From contig NZ_JBEFNF010000001.1 of assembly GCF_040196175.1 (NCBI RefSeq), positions 1,178,001-1,242,000 on the forward strand: a stretch of 64,000 nucleotides of DNA. The letters run 5' to 3'. This DNA comes from Halospina sp040196175. Its GTDB lineage: Bacteria > Pseudomonadota > Gammaproteobacteria > Pseudomonadales > Oleiphilaceae. A model generated the notes under the pieces. The model saw nothing but the letters and a program-made list of their open reading frames with translations. It was not told where the DNA came from and ran no database searches. A program made the translations under genes and the position numbers. Shown here piece by piece: positions 33,908 through 42,562 of the stretch. Numbering within the stretch: position 1 is the first letter of the stretch; each line of letters begins with the position of its first letter.

Positions 33908-34720
33908 ATGTTGATCTACGGTCACCGTGGCGCCAAGGGGGAAGCCCCCGAAAACACTCTGGCAGGATTCCGACACGCCTACCGGCACGGTATCCGACGC
34001 TTTGAAATGGACATCATCCTGTCACAGGACGGCATCCCTGTCGTCATCCATGATCGGTCGCTACTGCGGACCACCGGCAACGACCGGGCTGTCAGCGCAG
34101 TCTCTGCCCAGGAGATGAGCACCCTGGATGCGCGTCAAAACACAGCCACCTGGCATCATGTCACAGGCATCCCCTCACTTGACGAGGTCGTTCAGGCCTG
34201 CCCGGAATACGAGCATCTTCAGCTGGAAGTAAAATCGGACGAGAGGGGGCGACTGAACCGGCTCTGTAACCGCTTGGTCGAATGGATCCAGCGCGAGAAC
34301 CTTTACCAGCGGATTACCCTGACTTCGAGCAATGCCGGGTTCCTGCGTGCAGCGCGGAGGCTGGACCGCCGGATAAGCCTGGGGTACGTCGCTGAACGGC
34401 GCTTCCCATCGCCTGTGCGGCAGGCGAAAACACTTGACTGCCAATACTTATGCTGCAACCACCGGATCTGTACCTCCGCCATGGTTACAGATGCCGATCG
34501 CAAGGGCCTGAGGCTTTCAACCTGGACGGTGAACCGCATCCACGACATGCTTGAGCTTGAAAAGATGGGAGTGGAGTCCGTGATCACGGATTATCCCACC
34601 AGCGCCCTCATCTATTTTGAAAACCGTCGTCGGCTGGGCCATCATATCGAAACTCTCCGTGGCCCCGAACCGGCCACAGCCACTGAGTCACCAGCGGGCC
34701 CGTCGTCGCCCACTGGCTGA
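33908..34720 (+). CDS. Glycerophosphodiester phosphodiesterase
   Basis: Hydrolyses glycerophosphodiesters to glycerol 3-phosphate and an alcohol. The 270-residue GDPD barrel has YGHRGAKGEAPENTLAGF, the metal ligands in EMDIILSQDG and VVIHDRSLLRTT, and QLEVKSDERG. No signal peptide is visible, so it is cytosolic like UgpQ. ATG at 33908 lies 11 bases after AAGGAGG; an alternative ATG at 33887 overlaps the stop of the DAHP synthase. It is convergent with sthA, nine bases apart. Confidence 0.9.
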   Translation: MLIYGHRGAKGEAPENTLAGFRHAYRHGIRRFEMDIILSQDGIPVVIHDRSLLRTTGNDRAVSAVSAQEMSTLDARQNTATWHHVTGIPSLDEVVQACPEYEHLQLEVKSDERGRLNRLCNRLVEWIQRENLYQRITLTSSNAGFLRAARRLDRRISLGYVAERRFPSPVRQAKTLDCQYLCCNHRICTSAMVTDADRKGLRLSTWTVNRIHDMLELEKMGVESVITDYPTSALIYFENRRRLGHHIETLRGPEPATATESPAGPSSPTG

Positions 34721-34729
34721 CGCCAGTGC

Positions 34730-36124
34730 TCAGAAAACCCGATTGAGGCCGTTAAGGGCCGCCACTCGGTAAGCTTCCGCCATCGTGGGATAATTGAAGG
34801 TGGTATTGATGAAGTAATCAAGCGTGTTGGCGTCACCGGGCTGGTTCATGATGGCCTGCCCGATGTGGACGATTTCCGCAGCCTGATCCCCGAAACAGTG
34901 GATACCAAGCAGTTCCTTGGTTTCACGGTGGAAAAGAAGCTTAAGCATGCCCACCGGATCACCGGAAATCTGGGCCCGAGCCAGGTCTTTAAAGAAAGCT
35001 TGCCCTACTTCATAGGGCACCTTGGCCTCTGTCAGTTCGCGTTCCGTCTTACCAACCGAGCTGATTTCCGGGATGGTGTAGATCCCTGTGGGCACGTCAT
35101 CCACATAGCGGAAATATTTGTCCGCCATGATATCCGAGGATGCGGACCGGCCCTGATCATAAGCGGCACTGGCGAGACCGGGCCAGCCAATCACGTCACC
35201 AACGGCATAGATGTTTGGAACCTGGGTCCGATAGTGTTCATCCACAGCAAGCTGCCCACGGTAGTTGGTTTCCAACCCAACGTTTTCAAGGCCAAGTGAA
35301 CCAGTATTACCGCTCCGACCGTTACACCAGAGGAAGGCATCCGAGCGGACTTTCTTGCCTGACTCCAGATTCAGAACCACGCCGTGCTCATCGCCTTCCA
35401 CGGACTGGTATTTTTCGTTATGCCGCACCAAGACCCCGTTGTTGCGCAGGTGATAGCTCAGCGCATCCGAGATCTCATCATCCAGAAAGGACAACAGACG
35501 ACTGCCGGGATTGATCAGATCCACCTTCACGCCCAGCCCGCAGAAGATGGAGGCATATTCACACCCGATCACACCCGCGCCGTAGATGGTCATGGTCCGT
35601 GGTGTATGTGACAGCGTAAGGATCGAATCACTGTTATAGATCCGGTCGTGTGAAAAGTCCACATCGGGAGGTAGATACGGAGACGAACCGGTCGCGATCA
35701 CGAAACTATCCGCTGTGATACGCTTACCGCCGTAGTCGTCGCCAAGCAATTCCAACTGATTCTGATCCATAAAACGCGCACGGCTGTGGAAGCGCTGGAC
35801 CCGATTGCGGGCGTAGAACCCGGTGCGGAGTTTAACCTGTTTGTCACGCACCCGTTCAGCGTTCTGCAACACCCGCGGGAAGGAGAACCAACGGGGCTCG
35901 CCAATATCGCGGAACATCGGATTGGTGTTGAAGTTGATGATCTGCTTGACCGAATAACGCAGTGCCTTGGAGGGGATGGTTGCCCAGTGGGTACAATTGC
36001 CGCCAACAGTATCCTTATCGTCAACAATCGCAACCCGGCGACGGTGCTTGGCCGCATTCATGGCCGCACCTTCTCCAGCAGGCCCGGCACCAATCACAAC
36101 AACATCAAAATGCTGGTCCGACAT
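34730..36124 (-). CDS. sthA: Soluble pyridine nucleotide transhydrogenase
   Basis: FAD enzyme that exchanges reducing equivalents between NADPH and NAD in the cytoplasm. The 464-residue product has VVVIGAGPAGEGAA at the N terminus and VGGNCTHWATIPSKAL, where the second redox cysteine of related disulfide reductases is a threonine, as is characteristic of SthA. ATG at 36124 has GGAG ten bases upstream. It follows nqrM by 48 bases on the same strand, so NADH supply and NADH oxidation genes are clustered. Confidence 0.96.
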   Translation of the reverse strand: MSDQHFDVVVIGAGPAGEGAAMNAAKHRRRVAIVDDKDTVGGNCTHWATIPSKALRYSVKQIINFNTNPMFRDIGEPRWFSFPRVLQNAERVRDKQVKLRTGFYARNRVQRFHSRARFMDQNQLELLGDDYGGKRITADSFVIATGSSPYLPPDVDFSHDRIYNSDSILTLSHTPRTMTIYGAGVIGCEYASIFCGLGVKVDLINPGSRLLSFLDDEISDALSYHLRNNGVLVRHNEKYQSVEGDEHGVVLNLESGKKVRSDAFLWCNGRSGNTGSLGLENVGLETNYRGQLAVDEHYRTQVPNIYAVGDVIGWPGLASAAYDQGRSASSDIMADKYFRYVDDVPTGIYTIPEISSVGKTERELTEAKVPYEVGQAFFKDLARAQISGDPVGMLKLLFHRETKELLGIHCFGDQAAEIVHIGQAIMNQPGDANTLDYFINTTFNYPTMAEAYRVAALNGLNRVF

Positions 36125-36172
36125 CCGCTCTATCACTCCTCTCTGTCTGCCTCAATACAGTTACCGGCGCTG

Positions 36173-36421
36173 CTATGCTTGGCGCTCACTGTCTGCGTTA
36201 TAGGTAAACTTCTGTGCATCGCCAGCTTCCGGCGCGTCTTCATAGTCCGCGCAATTTCCGGATTCACGGCCGCACACTGAGCAGCCGCTGCCACCGCCAA
36301 CCTGGTTGCCGACACCGCCGCAGGAGCCGCTGATGGGTTTACGCCCAAAGATGACGCCAATCGACATCCCCGCAATCAGCACCATCACTAAAACCAGTGC
36401 CAATAAAAATGTCTCAAACAT
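36173..36421 (-). CDS. nqrM: Na+-NQR maturation protein NqrM
   Basis: Small membrane protein needed to insert iron into the NqrD/NqrE cysteine site of the sodium-pumping NADH:quinone reductase. The 82-residue product has one membrane helix (about 3-25), the motif VIFGRKPISGSCGG, and four conserved cysteines (34, 47, 50, 57). ATG at 36421 has GGAGG six bases upstream; the frame is open further but without family match. A terminator separates it from nqrF, and no apbE gene lies between, unlike the usual nqrF-apbE-nqrM order. Confidence 0.93.
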   Translation of the reverse strand: MFETFLLALVLVMVLIAGMSIGVIFGRKPISGSCGGVGNQVGGGSGCSVCGRESGNCADYEDAPEAGDAQKFTYNADSERQA

Positions 36422-36481
36422 ACTGTCCTCCACACGTGTCGATATTGCCATGGTGACTCCCTATCGACCGTGAGTTCAACC

Positions 36482-36509
36482 AAAAAAACACCCGGCCGGA
36501 GCCGGGTGT
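36482..36509 (-). terminator. Rho-independent terminator after nqrF
   Basis: On the minus strand a nine-base stem (ACACCCGGC / GCCGGGTGT) with a four-base loop is followed by a run of T. It lies just past the nqrF stop and before nqrM, so nqrM is probably expressed by read-through or its own promoter. Confidence 0.9.
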
Positions 36510-36521
36510 CTTTGGGGCCAG

Positions 36522-37748
36522 TCAGCCCCCGAAATCGTCGAGGGCGATATTCTCATCCTCGACACCAAGATCCTTGAGCAACTTGATAGTGACCGCATTC
36601 ATAATGGGCGGCCCACACATGTAATACTCAATATCCTCGGGCGCCTCATGATCCTTCAAATACCGCTCATAGAGAACGTTATGGATGAAACCGGTATCAC
36701 CCTCCCATTCATCCTCAGGCAACGGATCAGATAGCGCCACATACCAGGTGAAGTTGGGGAATTCCTCCTGCAGCTGATTGAAGTCATCGACATAGAACAT
36801 TTCCCGCCTGCTGCGTGCGCCATACCAGAAGGTGATCTTGCGGTTCGTATTGATACGCTTAAGTTGATCAAAGATATGCGCTCTCATGGGCGCCATGCCG
36901 GCACCACCGCCGATAAAGCACATCTCAGCGTTGGTATCCTTGGCGAAGAATTCACCAAACGGACCCATGACCCTCATGGTATCGCCCGGCTTCAGGGAAA
37001 ACATATAGGACGACATCTGGCCCGGAGGATGGTCGGTTCCGGGCGGCGGCGTCGCAACCCGGATATTGAAACGCAGCTCACCCTTTTCTCCGGGATAGTT
37101 GGCCATGGAGTAAGCGCGCACAATGTCTTCTTTCACCACGGACTTCAGGTCCCAGAGACCGTGCTTATCCCAGTCTTCGTGGTACTCTTCCTCGATGTCA
37201 AAGTCCTTGAAATGGACTTCATGCGGCGGCGCTTCAAACTGCACATATCCGCCAGCCCGGAACTCCACCTCTTCGCCTTCAGGGAGATCGAGGATGGTTT
37301 CTTTGATGAATGTCGCCACGTTGTGGTTAGAGCGTACTGTGCAATCCCACTTACGCACCCCAAAGAACTCTTCGGGCACTTCAACTTTCATGTCCTGCTT
37401 GACAGGCACTTGGCAAGAAAGCCGCCACCCTTCACGCTGTTCCCGCGGGGTGAAGTGGTTTTTTTCCGTTGGCAGCACGGCGCCACCACCTTCATGCACC
37501 TTGCATACGCACTGGCCACAACTACCGCCCCCGCCGCAGGCCGAGGACAGGAAGATACCCTGCTCGGCGAGCTTACCCAGTAGCTTGCCACCACTCTGTG
37601 CCTCGAAGCTGTGTTCCGGATCGCCGTTGACCTCGATCTCGATATCACCGGAACTGACCAGTCGCGCCCGCGCACCAAGAATGATCGCGACCAGCGACAG
37701 GACAATCACGGTGAACATCACCACGCCCAGTATGATCTCTGTAACCAT
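36522..37748 (-). CDS. nqrF: Na+-translocating NADH:quinone reductase subunit F
   Basis: Electron entry subunit that oxidises NADH through FAD and a [2Fe-2S] cluster. The 408-residue protein has one N-terminal membrane helix (about 4-25), the ferredoxin cluster cysteines 71, 77, 80 and 112 (CGGGGSCGQC and LSCQVP), then FAD- and NAD-binding domains with RAYSMANYPGE, FIGGGAGMAPMRAH and YMCGPPIM. ATG at 37748. It is the last of six contiguous nqr genes. Confidence 0.98.
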   Translation of the reverse strand: MVTEIILGVVMFTVIVLSLVAIILGARARLVSSGDIEIEVNGDPEHSFEAQSGGKLLGKLAEQGIFLSSACGGGGSCGQCVCKVHEGGGAVLPTEKNHFTPREQREGWRLSCQVPVKQDMKVEVPEEFFGVRKWDCTVRSNHNVATFIKETILDLPEGEEVEFRAGGYVQFEAPPHEVHFKDFDIEEEYHEDWDKHGLWDLKSVVKEDIVRAYSMANYPGEKGELRFNIRVATPPPGTDHPPGQMSSYMFSLKPGDTMRVMGPFGEFFAKDTNAEMCFIGGGAGMAPMRAHIFDQLKRINTNRKITFWYGARSRREMFYVDDFNQLQEEFPNFTWYVALSDPLPEDEWEGDTGFIHNVLYERYLKDHEAPEDIEYYMCGPPIMNAVTIKLLKDLGVEDENIALDDFGG

Positions 37749-37784
37749 GACTCCGCCTTCTGCCTTGAATCCGAATACGCTGTT

Positions 37785-38393
37785 TTACAGCGAAATGCCC
37801 GCAAAGGACATGAAACCGAGCGACATCAGTCCCACGGTGATGAATGTGATACCGAGACCACGCAGTCCCGGCGGAACGTCACTGTATTTGAGCTTTTCCC
37901 GAATGCCTGCCAGTGCCACGATCGCAAGGGCCCAGCCAACGCCGGCCCCAAAACCATAGGCCACACTCTCACCAAATGCATAATCCCGCTCGACCATGAA
38001 AAGCGAGGCACCCAGAATGGCACAGTTCACAGTGATCAGGGGCAGGAAGACCCCCAGCGCGCTGTACAGCACCGGCACGTAGCGATCCAGGAACATCTCC
38101 AGAATCTGCACCAGCGCAGCGATCACGCCAATATAGGTCAGAAGCCCAAGAAAACTCAGATTCATGTTGGGCAACCCGGCCCAGGAAAGCGCCCCATCAC
38201 GCAGGACATAGTTATAGATGAGGTTGTTCACCGGCACTGAGATCGTCAGAACCACAACCACGGCGATCCCAAGGCCCAGCGCTGCCTCCACTTTCTTGGA
38301 AATAGCCAGAAAGGTACACATCCCAAGGAAAAACGCCAGCGCCAGGTTTTCAACAAAAATAGCCTCGAGAATAAGGCTGATATAGTGTTCCAT
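37785..38393 (-). CDS. nqrE: Na+-translocating NADH:quinone reductase subunit E
   Basis: Integral membrane subunit with six helices and 202 residues. Cys26 (FFLGMCTFLA) and the cysteine in TVNCAILGAS are the pair that, with two from NqrD, hold the intramembrane iron centre. ATG at 38393 shares one base with the nqrD stop (TGATG), so translation is coupled. Confidence 0.98.
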   Translation of the reverse strand: MEHYISLILEAIFVENLALAFFLGMCTFLAISKKVEAALGLGIAVVVVLTISVPVNNLIYNYVLRDGALSWAGLPNMNLSFLGLLTYIGVIAALVQILEMFLDRYVPVLYSALGVFLPLITVNCAILGASLFMVERDYAFGESVAYGFGAGVGWALAIVALAGIREKLKYSDVPPGLRGLGITFITVGLMSLGFMSFAGISL

Positions 38394-39058
38394 CAGAATG
38401 CCTCCCGTACTTTATGGGGCTGCATCTCGAACTCTTCTTCTTCAACTTGATCCGGATCCCAGATCCGTACGGCCCAGATGAAAAAGCCAATCAGGAAAAA
38501 AGCGCTCGGAGGCAGAAGCATCAAGCCATTCGGCACATAGAAGCCGCCTTCACTTGCCAGTGGCAGGACGGTATAGCCCATCCATGTTCCGGCGCCAAAT
38601 ATCTCACGGAAGGTAGCGACCACAATCAGGATAACGCTGTAACCAATCCCGTTACCCAATCCGTCAACAAAACTCAGCCACGGACCATTCTGCATAGCGA
38701 AGCCTTCAGCGCGGCCCAGAATGATGCAGTTGGTGATGATCAACCCCACGAATACCGACAGCTGCTTACTGATCTCATAGGCGAACGCCTTGAGGAACTG
38801 ATCCACAACGATGACCAGCGAAGCAATAACCGTCATCTGGACAATAATCCGGATGCTGCTGGGAATCTGCTTGCGGATGAGTGACACCGCAAAGTTGGAA
38901 GCACAAGTCACCGCTATCACAGAAGCACACATTACAAGACTCACCGTGACGCTTGACGTAACAGCCAACGCCGAACAGATGCCTAGGATCTGAAGAGCAA
39001 TCGGATTATTGTGCAGTATGGGTCCAAACAGGACGTCTTTGGTTTTCATTTCCGCCAT
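38393..39058 (-). CDS. nqrD: Na+-translocating NADH:quinone reductase subunit D
   Basis: Integral membrane subunit of 221 residues, homologous to NqrE in inverted topology. The cysteines in LQILGICSAL and IITNCIILGRAE complete the iron site shared with NqrE. ATG at 39058 lies three bases after the nqrC stop. The C-terminal tail is acidic and cytoplasmic. Confidence 0.98.
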   Translation of the reverse strand: MAEMKTKDVLFGPILHNNPIALQILGICSALAVTSSVTVSLVMCASVIAVTCASNFAVSLIRKQIPSSIRIIVQMTVIASLVIVVDQFLKAFAYEISKQLSVFVGLIITNCIILGRAEGFAMQNGPWLSFVDGLGNGIGYSVILIVVATFREIFGAGTWMGYTVLPLASEGGFYVPNGLMLLPPSAFFLIGFFIWAVRIWDPDQVEEEEFEMQPHKVREAF

Positions 39059-39061
39059 GGA

Positions 39062-39862
39062 TCAGATCTCCCCGTTGCGCACTTTGGCGAGGAACGGCGC
39101 ATAGCCCCTCTCACCAAGCCAGAAATTGATCGTGCTCTCAACGCCCCGGGACGTCAGTGTTGCCCCGGACAGCGCATCAACCTTGTGTTCGCGGCGGTCC
39201 GCATTTTCGCCCACACCACCCTTGACCAGCCGGAAGTTGGGGGACTCCCAGTTGCCCGGCTCGTAGATCTTCTTGCCTTTCCATTGGGCCACCCAGTCAG
39301 GTTTCTGAATCTTGGCACCAAGCCCCGGCGTTTCGCCGTGCTCATAGAAGCGCAGGCCTGCTACAGTATTAGCATCTCCCTCGAGGGCAAGGAAACCATA
39401 CATGGTCGACCACAGGCCATAACCATGGATCGGCAATACCACGCGTTCAACCGAACCATTATTCCTCAGAATGAAAGCCTTGCGGTACAGCGCCTGACGC
39501 TTGATGCCCGCCGGATCTTCTTTGAGGGATCTTGAGATTTCGGGATTCATGGCGGCCTGCCGCATCTCATAGTCGGCGGCGGAGGAGACATTGACTTTTT
39601 CAGGAGGCACAATCTCGCCCGTCCCCATCTCAACCAGGGCAACTTCAAAGCGGTCAAAGGCCTGGGCAACCTGATCATTGGAGGCGTTGGTCTCAATAAC
39701 GTCGGAGGCAGCTAGCATGTTGGAGCGCGTACTCAATGCCTCATTGCGTTCCTGAGCCGGGCGCAGCGTCACTGCTGCGCCGGACACAATAACTGAAAAG
39801 ACAATACTGAGCGCTATGGCGACGATCAGGATCCTGCTGACGGTATCGTTAGACTGCGACAC
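39062..39862 (-). CDS. nqrC: Na+-translocating NADH:quinone reductase subunit C
   Basis: Carries a covalently bound FMN in its periplasmic domain. The 266-residue product has one membrane helix (about 10-30) and the flavin-linking motif DALSGATLTSRGVE, where ApbE attaches FMN to the threonine of SGAT. The start is GTG at 39862, overlapping the nqrB end by 14 bases, with GGAGG upstream; this gives the expected N terminus MSQSNDTVSRILIVA. Confidence 0.97.
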   Translation of the reverse strand: MSQSNDTVSRILIVAIALSIVFSVIVSGAAVTLRPAQERNEALSTRSNMLAASDVIETNASNDQVAQAFDRFEVALVEMGTGEIVPPEKVNVSSAADYEMRQAAMNPEISRSLKEDPAGIKRQALYRKAFILRNNGSVERVVLPIHGYGLWSTMYGFLALEGDANTVAGLRFYEHGETPGLGAKIQKPDWVAQWKGKKIYEPGNWESPNFRLVKGGVGENADRREHKVDALSGATLTSRGVESTINFWLGERGYAPFLAKVRNGEI

Positions 39863-41057
39863 GGGCCTGCCTCCGTTTGATATTCGCCTGAATGACAAGG
39901 TGGTCGATGAAGGGCGCGAAGAGGTTCGCGAACAGGATCGCAAGCATCACGCCTTCCGGAAACGCCGGATTCACGACCCGGATCAGTACCGTCATCACGC
40001 CGATGAATATGCCGAACACCCAACGCCCGGTATGGGTCATGGAGGCCGACACCGGATCCGTTGCCATGAACATCATAGCGAATGCGAAACCGCCAAGCAC
40101 AAAGTGCCAATGAGGCGGAACCTCAAACATCGGATTGGTATCGGAACCCACTGCATTGAACAGCAATGAGGTGCCAATAAGGCCTATAAGAGTGCCAAAC
40201 ACGATGCGATAGCTGGCGATCTTCATCAAAAGCAGTACCGCACCACCGATCAGCACCATCAGGGTTGAGGTTTCGCCGATGGACCCCTGCATCACGCCCC
40301 AGAAGGCGTCAAACCAGGTCAGGTGATCACGCAGTCCTTCCATGCCATCTGAAGCTGCAACACTGAGCGCTGTCGCTCCACTGAAGCCATCCACGGCCGT
40401 CCATACCTCATTACCCGAGATCTGCGCCGGATAGGCGAAGTAAAGAAATGCGCGCCCAGTCAATGCCGGGTTCAGGAAGTTCTTGCCGGTACCCCCGAAG
40501 ATCTCCTTGGCGACAACCACACCAAAGGTAATGCCCAGCGCGACCTGCCACAATGGAATCGTCGGCGGCAGGATAAGCGCAAACAGAATCGACGTAACAA
40601 AAAAACCTTCGTTGACCTCGTGTTTGCGCACGGTCGCGAACAGCACTTCCCAGGCGCCGCCAACCACAAAGGTCACAAAATAGATGGGCACAAAATAAGC
40701 CGCACCATAAATGATGTTATCCCAGATACTTGAAGGATCATTGCCCGCAAGAGCTGAAATGAAGGCGGCACGCAGGCCCTCGTCCGCCATCGCCATGCCC
40801 TGTTCGGCCAAATAGGTGTTCGCCTGGTAGCCGGCATTCCACATCCCGAAGAACATAGCCGGGAAGACGCAGAACCAGACGGTGATCATGATCCGCTTGA
40901 GATCAATGCCATCACGTACATGAGCGTTGGTGCGTGTCACCGACGGTGGCGTATAGAAAATGGTGTCCACAGCCTCGTACAAGGGGTACCAGCGCTCAAA
41001 ACGCCCGCCCTTTTCAAAGTGTGGCTCAACCCGGTCGAATATCTGTCTCAACCCCAT
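39849..41057 (-). CDS. nqrB: Na+-translocating NADH:quinone reductase subunit B
   Basis: The 402-residue membrane subunit binds FMN covalently and riboflavin, and is thought to form the sodium channel. It has about ten membrane helices and the flavinylation motif GFSGATALSVAA. ATG at 41057 lies three bases after the nqrA stop. The N-terminal part (FERWYPLYEAVDTIFYTP) is the usual cytoplasmic extension. Confidence 0.98.
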   Translation of the reverse strand: MGLRQIFDRVEPHFEKGGRFERWYPLYEAVDTIFYTPPSVTRTNAHVRDGIDLKRIMITVWFCVFPAMFFGMWNAGYQANTYLAEQGMAMADEGLRAAFISALAGNDPSSIWDNIIYGAAYFVPIYFVTFVVGGAWEVLFATVRKHEVNEGFFVTSILFALILPPTIPLWQVALGITFGVVVAKEIFGGTGKNFLNPALTGRAFLYFAYPAQISGNEVWTAVDGFSGATALSVAASDGMEGLRDHLTWFDAFWGVMQGSIGETSTLMVLIGGAVLLLMKIASYRIVFGTLIGLIGTSLLFNAVGSDTNPMFEVPPHWHFVLGGFAFAMMFMATDPVSASMTHTGRWVFGIFIGVMTVLIRVVNPAFPEGVMLAILFANLFAPFIDHLVIQANIKRRQARVAV

Positions 41058-41060
41058 GAT

Positions 41061-42416
41061 TCAGCCCTCGATCTCAATGCGCGTCAGATTCTGCCGGAGA
41101 ATCGGTCCGTATTCGTACTTGCCGGGGCACACGAAAGTGCAAAGAGCAAGATCATCCTCATCCAGCTCCAGTGCCCCAAGCTGCTGAGCCTGCTCAGTAT
41201 CCTGTACGATCAGCGAGCGCAACAGCTGGGTGGGCAGAATATCGAGAGGCATGATCTCCTCATAAGCGCCGATCGGGACCATCGCCCTTTCGGAGCCATT
41301 GGTGGTGGTCGTGAAACTGAACCGCTTCCCGGGCATCAGCTTTGACAGGTAAATGTTAAGACGGGAAAAGCGATTCGGCCCCGGAGACAGCCACCCCATG
41401 AAGTAGCGGCGGTAGCCTTCCTCAAGTGCGGTAATCTGTGTGGCGTTACGTGCCAGGTAATTGACCGGGCCACGAGCCGCACGCCCACCAAGTACAGAAC
41501 CGTTAACCAGCCGAATGTCCAAATCACCCTGATCAAGCTCGCCCTCGACAAGCTCTTCCAGGCTGGCGCCAATCCGGGTGCGCAGTAGTCGGGGCTGGGC
41601 GGCACAGGGACCGGTAATGGCCACGATCTGTTCCGTTGGTAGCATGCCCGTAGTGAATAGACGACCGAGGTCTATGACGTTCTGATATCCAACTGTCCAG
41701 ACGACTTTATCGCCACCCACAGGATCAATGAAGTGGATGTGGGTACCCACGTTGCCAGCGGGGTGAGGGCCATCAAACGTATGCTGCTGGAACTGTTCGC
41801 CGGACGGCATCGGCACTCTCGCACCCGGCCCACCACAGAGGTGTACGGCACCACTGGTCAGCCGCGCCAGCACTCGCAGACCGTTCTCGAACGCTTCCGG
41901 GTCCTGGTTGATGATGGTCTGCGGGTCTGGCGCCAGCGGATGAGTATCCATCACCGATACGAAAATTGAATGTGGTTCCGGCGCATCGATGGCAGGCACC
42001 TTACTGTAGGGACGAGTCCTCAGGACTGGCCACATTCCGGCATTGACGAGATAGTCCACCACATCCTGACGGGCAAGACCGTCGATCTCGGTGGCGCTGT
42101 AACGGCTGAAGGTCTCAGCCTCTTCATTCTCATCAACTTCGATTACAAGAGACTGGAATACCCGCCGTTCACCGCGGTTGATTTCCCGGACGGTGCCGCC
42201 GGCCGGAGCTGTATAGACAACGCCTTCGTTCTTCTTATCCGTAAAGACAGGCTGCCCCCGTTTGACCCGTTCACCCTCGCGAACCTTGAGGGTCGGCTTC
42301 ATGCCAACATAGTCAAAACCGGTCAGGGCAACGTGGCGCACAGCCCGCCCTTTGTCGATCGTTGGCTCGGGCGCGCCAGTCATCGGAAGATCGAGGCCTT
42401 TCTTGATCTTGATCAT
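41061..42416 (-). CDS. nqrA: Na+-translocating NADH:quinone reductase subunit A
   Basis: Peripheral cytoplasmic subunit of 451 residues that contributes to quinone binding; it resembles RnfC without its iron-sulfur motifs. It starts MIKIKKGLDLPMTG, the family N terminus, at ATG 42416; the frame is open to a TTG at 42461, but that codon overlaps the promoter -10. Motifs GFDYVGMKPTLKVREGERVKRGQPVF are typical. First gene of nqrABCDEF. Confidence 0.97.
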   Translation of the reverse strand: MIKIKKGLDLPMTGAPEPTIDKGRAVRHVALTGFDYVGMKPTLKVREGERVKRGQPVFTDKKNEGVVYTAPAGGTVREINRGERRVFQSLVIEVDENEEAETFSRYSATEIDGLARQDVVDYLVNAGMWPVLRTRPYSKVPAIDAPEPHSIFVSVMDTHPLAPDPQTIINQDPEAFENGLRVLARLTSGAVHLCGGPGARVPMPSGEQFQQHTFDGPHPAGNVGTHIHFIDPVGGDKVVWTVGYQNVIDLGRLFTTGMLPTEQIVAITGPCAAQPRLLRTRIGASLEELVEGELDQGDLDIRLVNGSVLGGRAARGPVNYLARNATQITALEEGYRRYFMGWLSPGPNRFSRLNIYLSKLMPGKRFSFTTTTNGSERAMVPIGAYEEIMPLDILPTQLLRSLIVQDTEQAQQLGALELDEDDLALCTFVCPGKYEYGPILRQNLTRIEIEG

Positions 42417-42460
42417 TCGCTTTGCCCAATCAGAACTGGATGGAGTGAAAAACCTGCCCA

Positions 42461-42466
42461 ATTATA
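42461..42466 (-). promoter_or_regulatory. Predicted -10 box of the nqr operon
   Basis: A perfect TATAAT on the minus strand lies about 45 bases before the nqrA ATG, with TGGAAT 17 bases upstream as a moderate -35. This places the transcription start about 35-40 bases before nqrA and argues against the longer open frame. Confidence 0.55.
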
Positions 42467-42562
42467 GAGATACCGGGCTCAGGATTCCACACAGTACCGG
42501 CCCGGAGCGACTACCCAATAAGTAGGAGGCAGCCTTGCGGGCCGGCCTTGTAGCGGAGCCTA

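Noticed and set aside
42417..42461. Longer nqrA start at 42461
   Set aside because: The TTG overlaps the TATAAT promoter box, and ATG 42416 gives the family N terminus.
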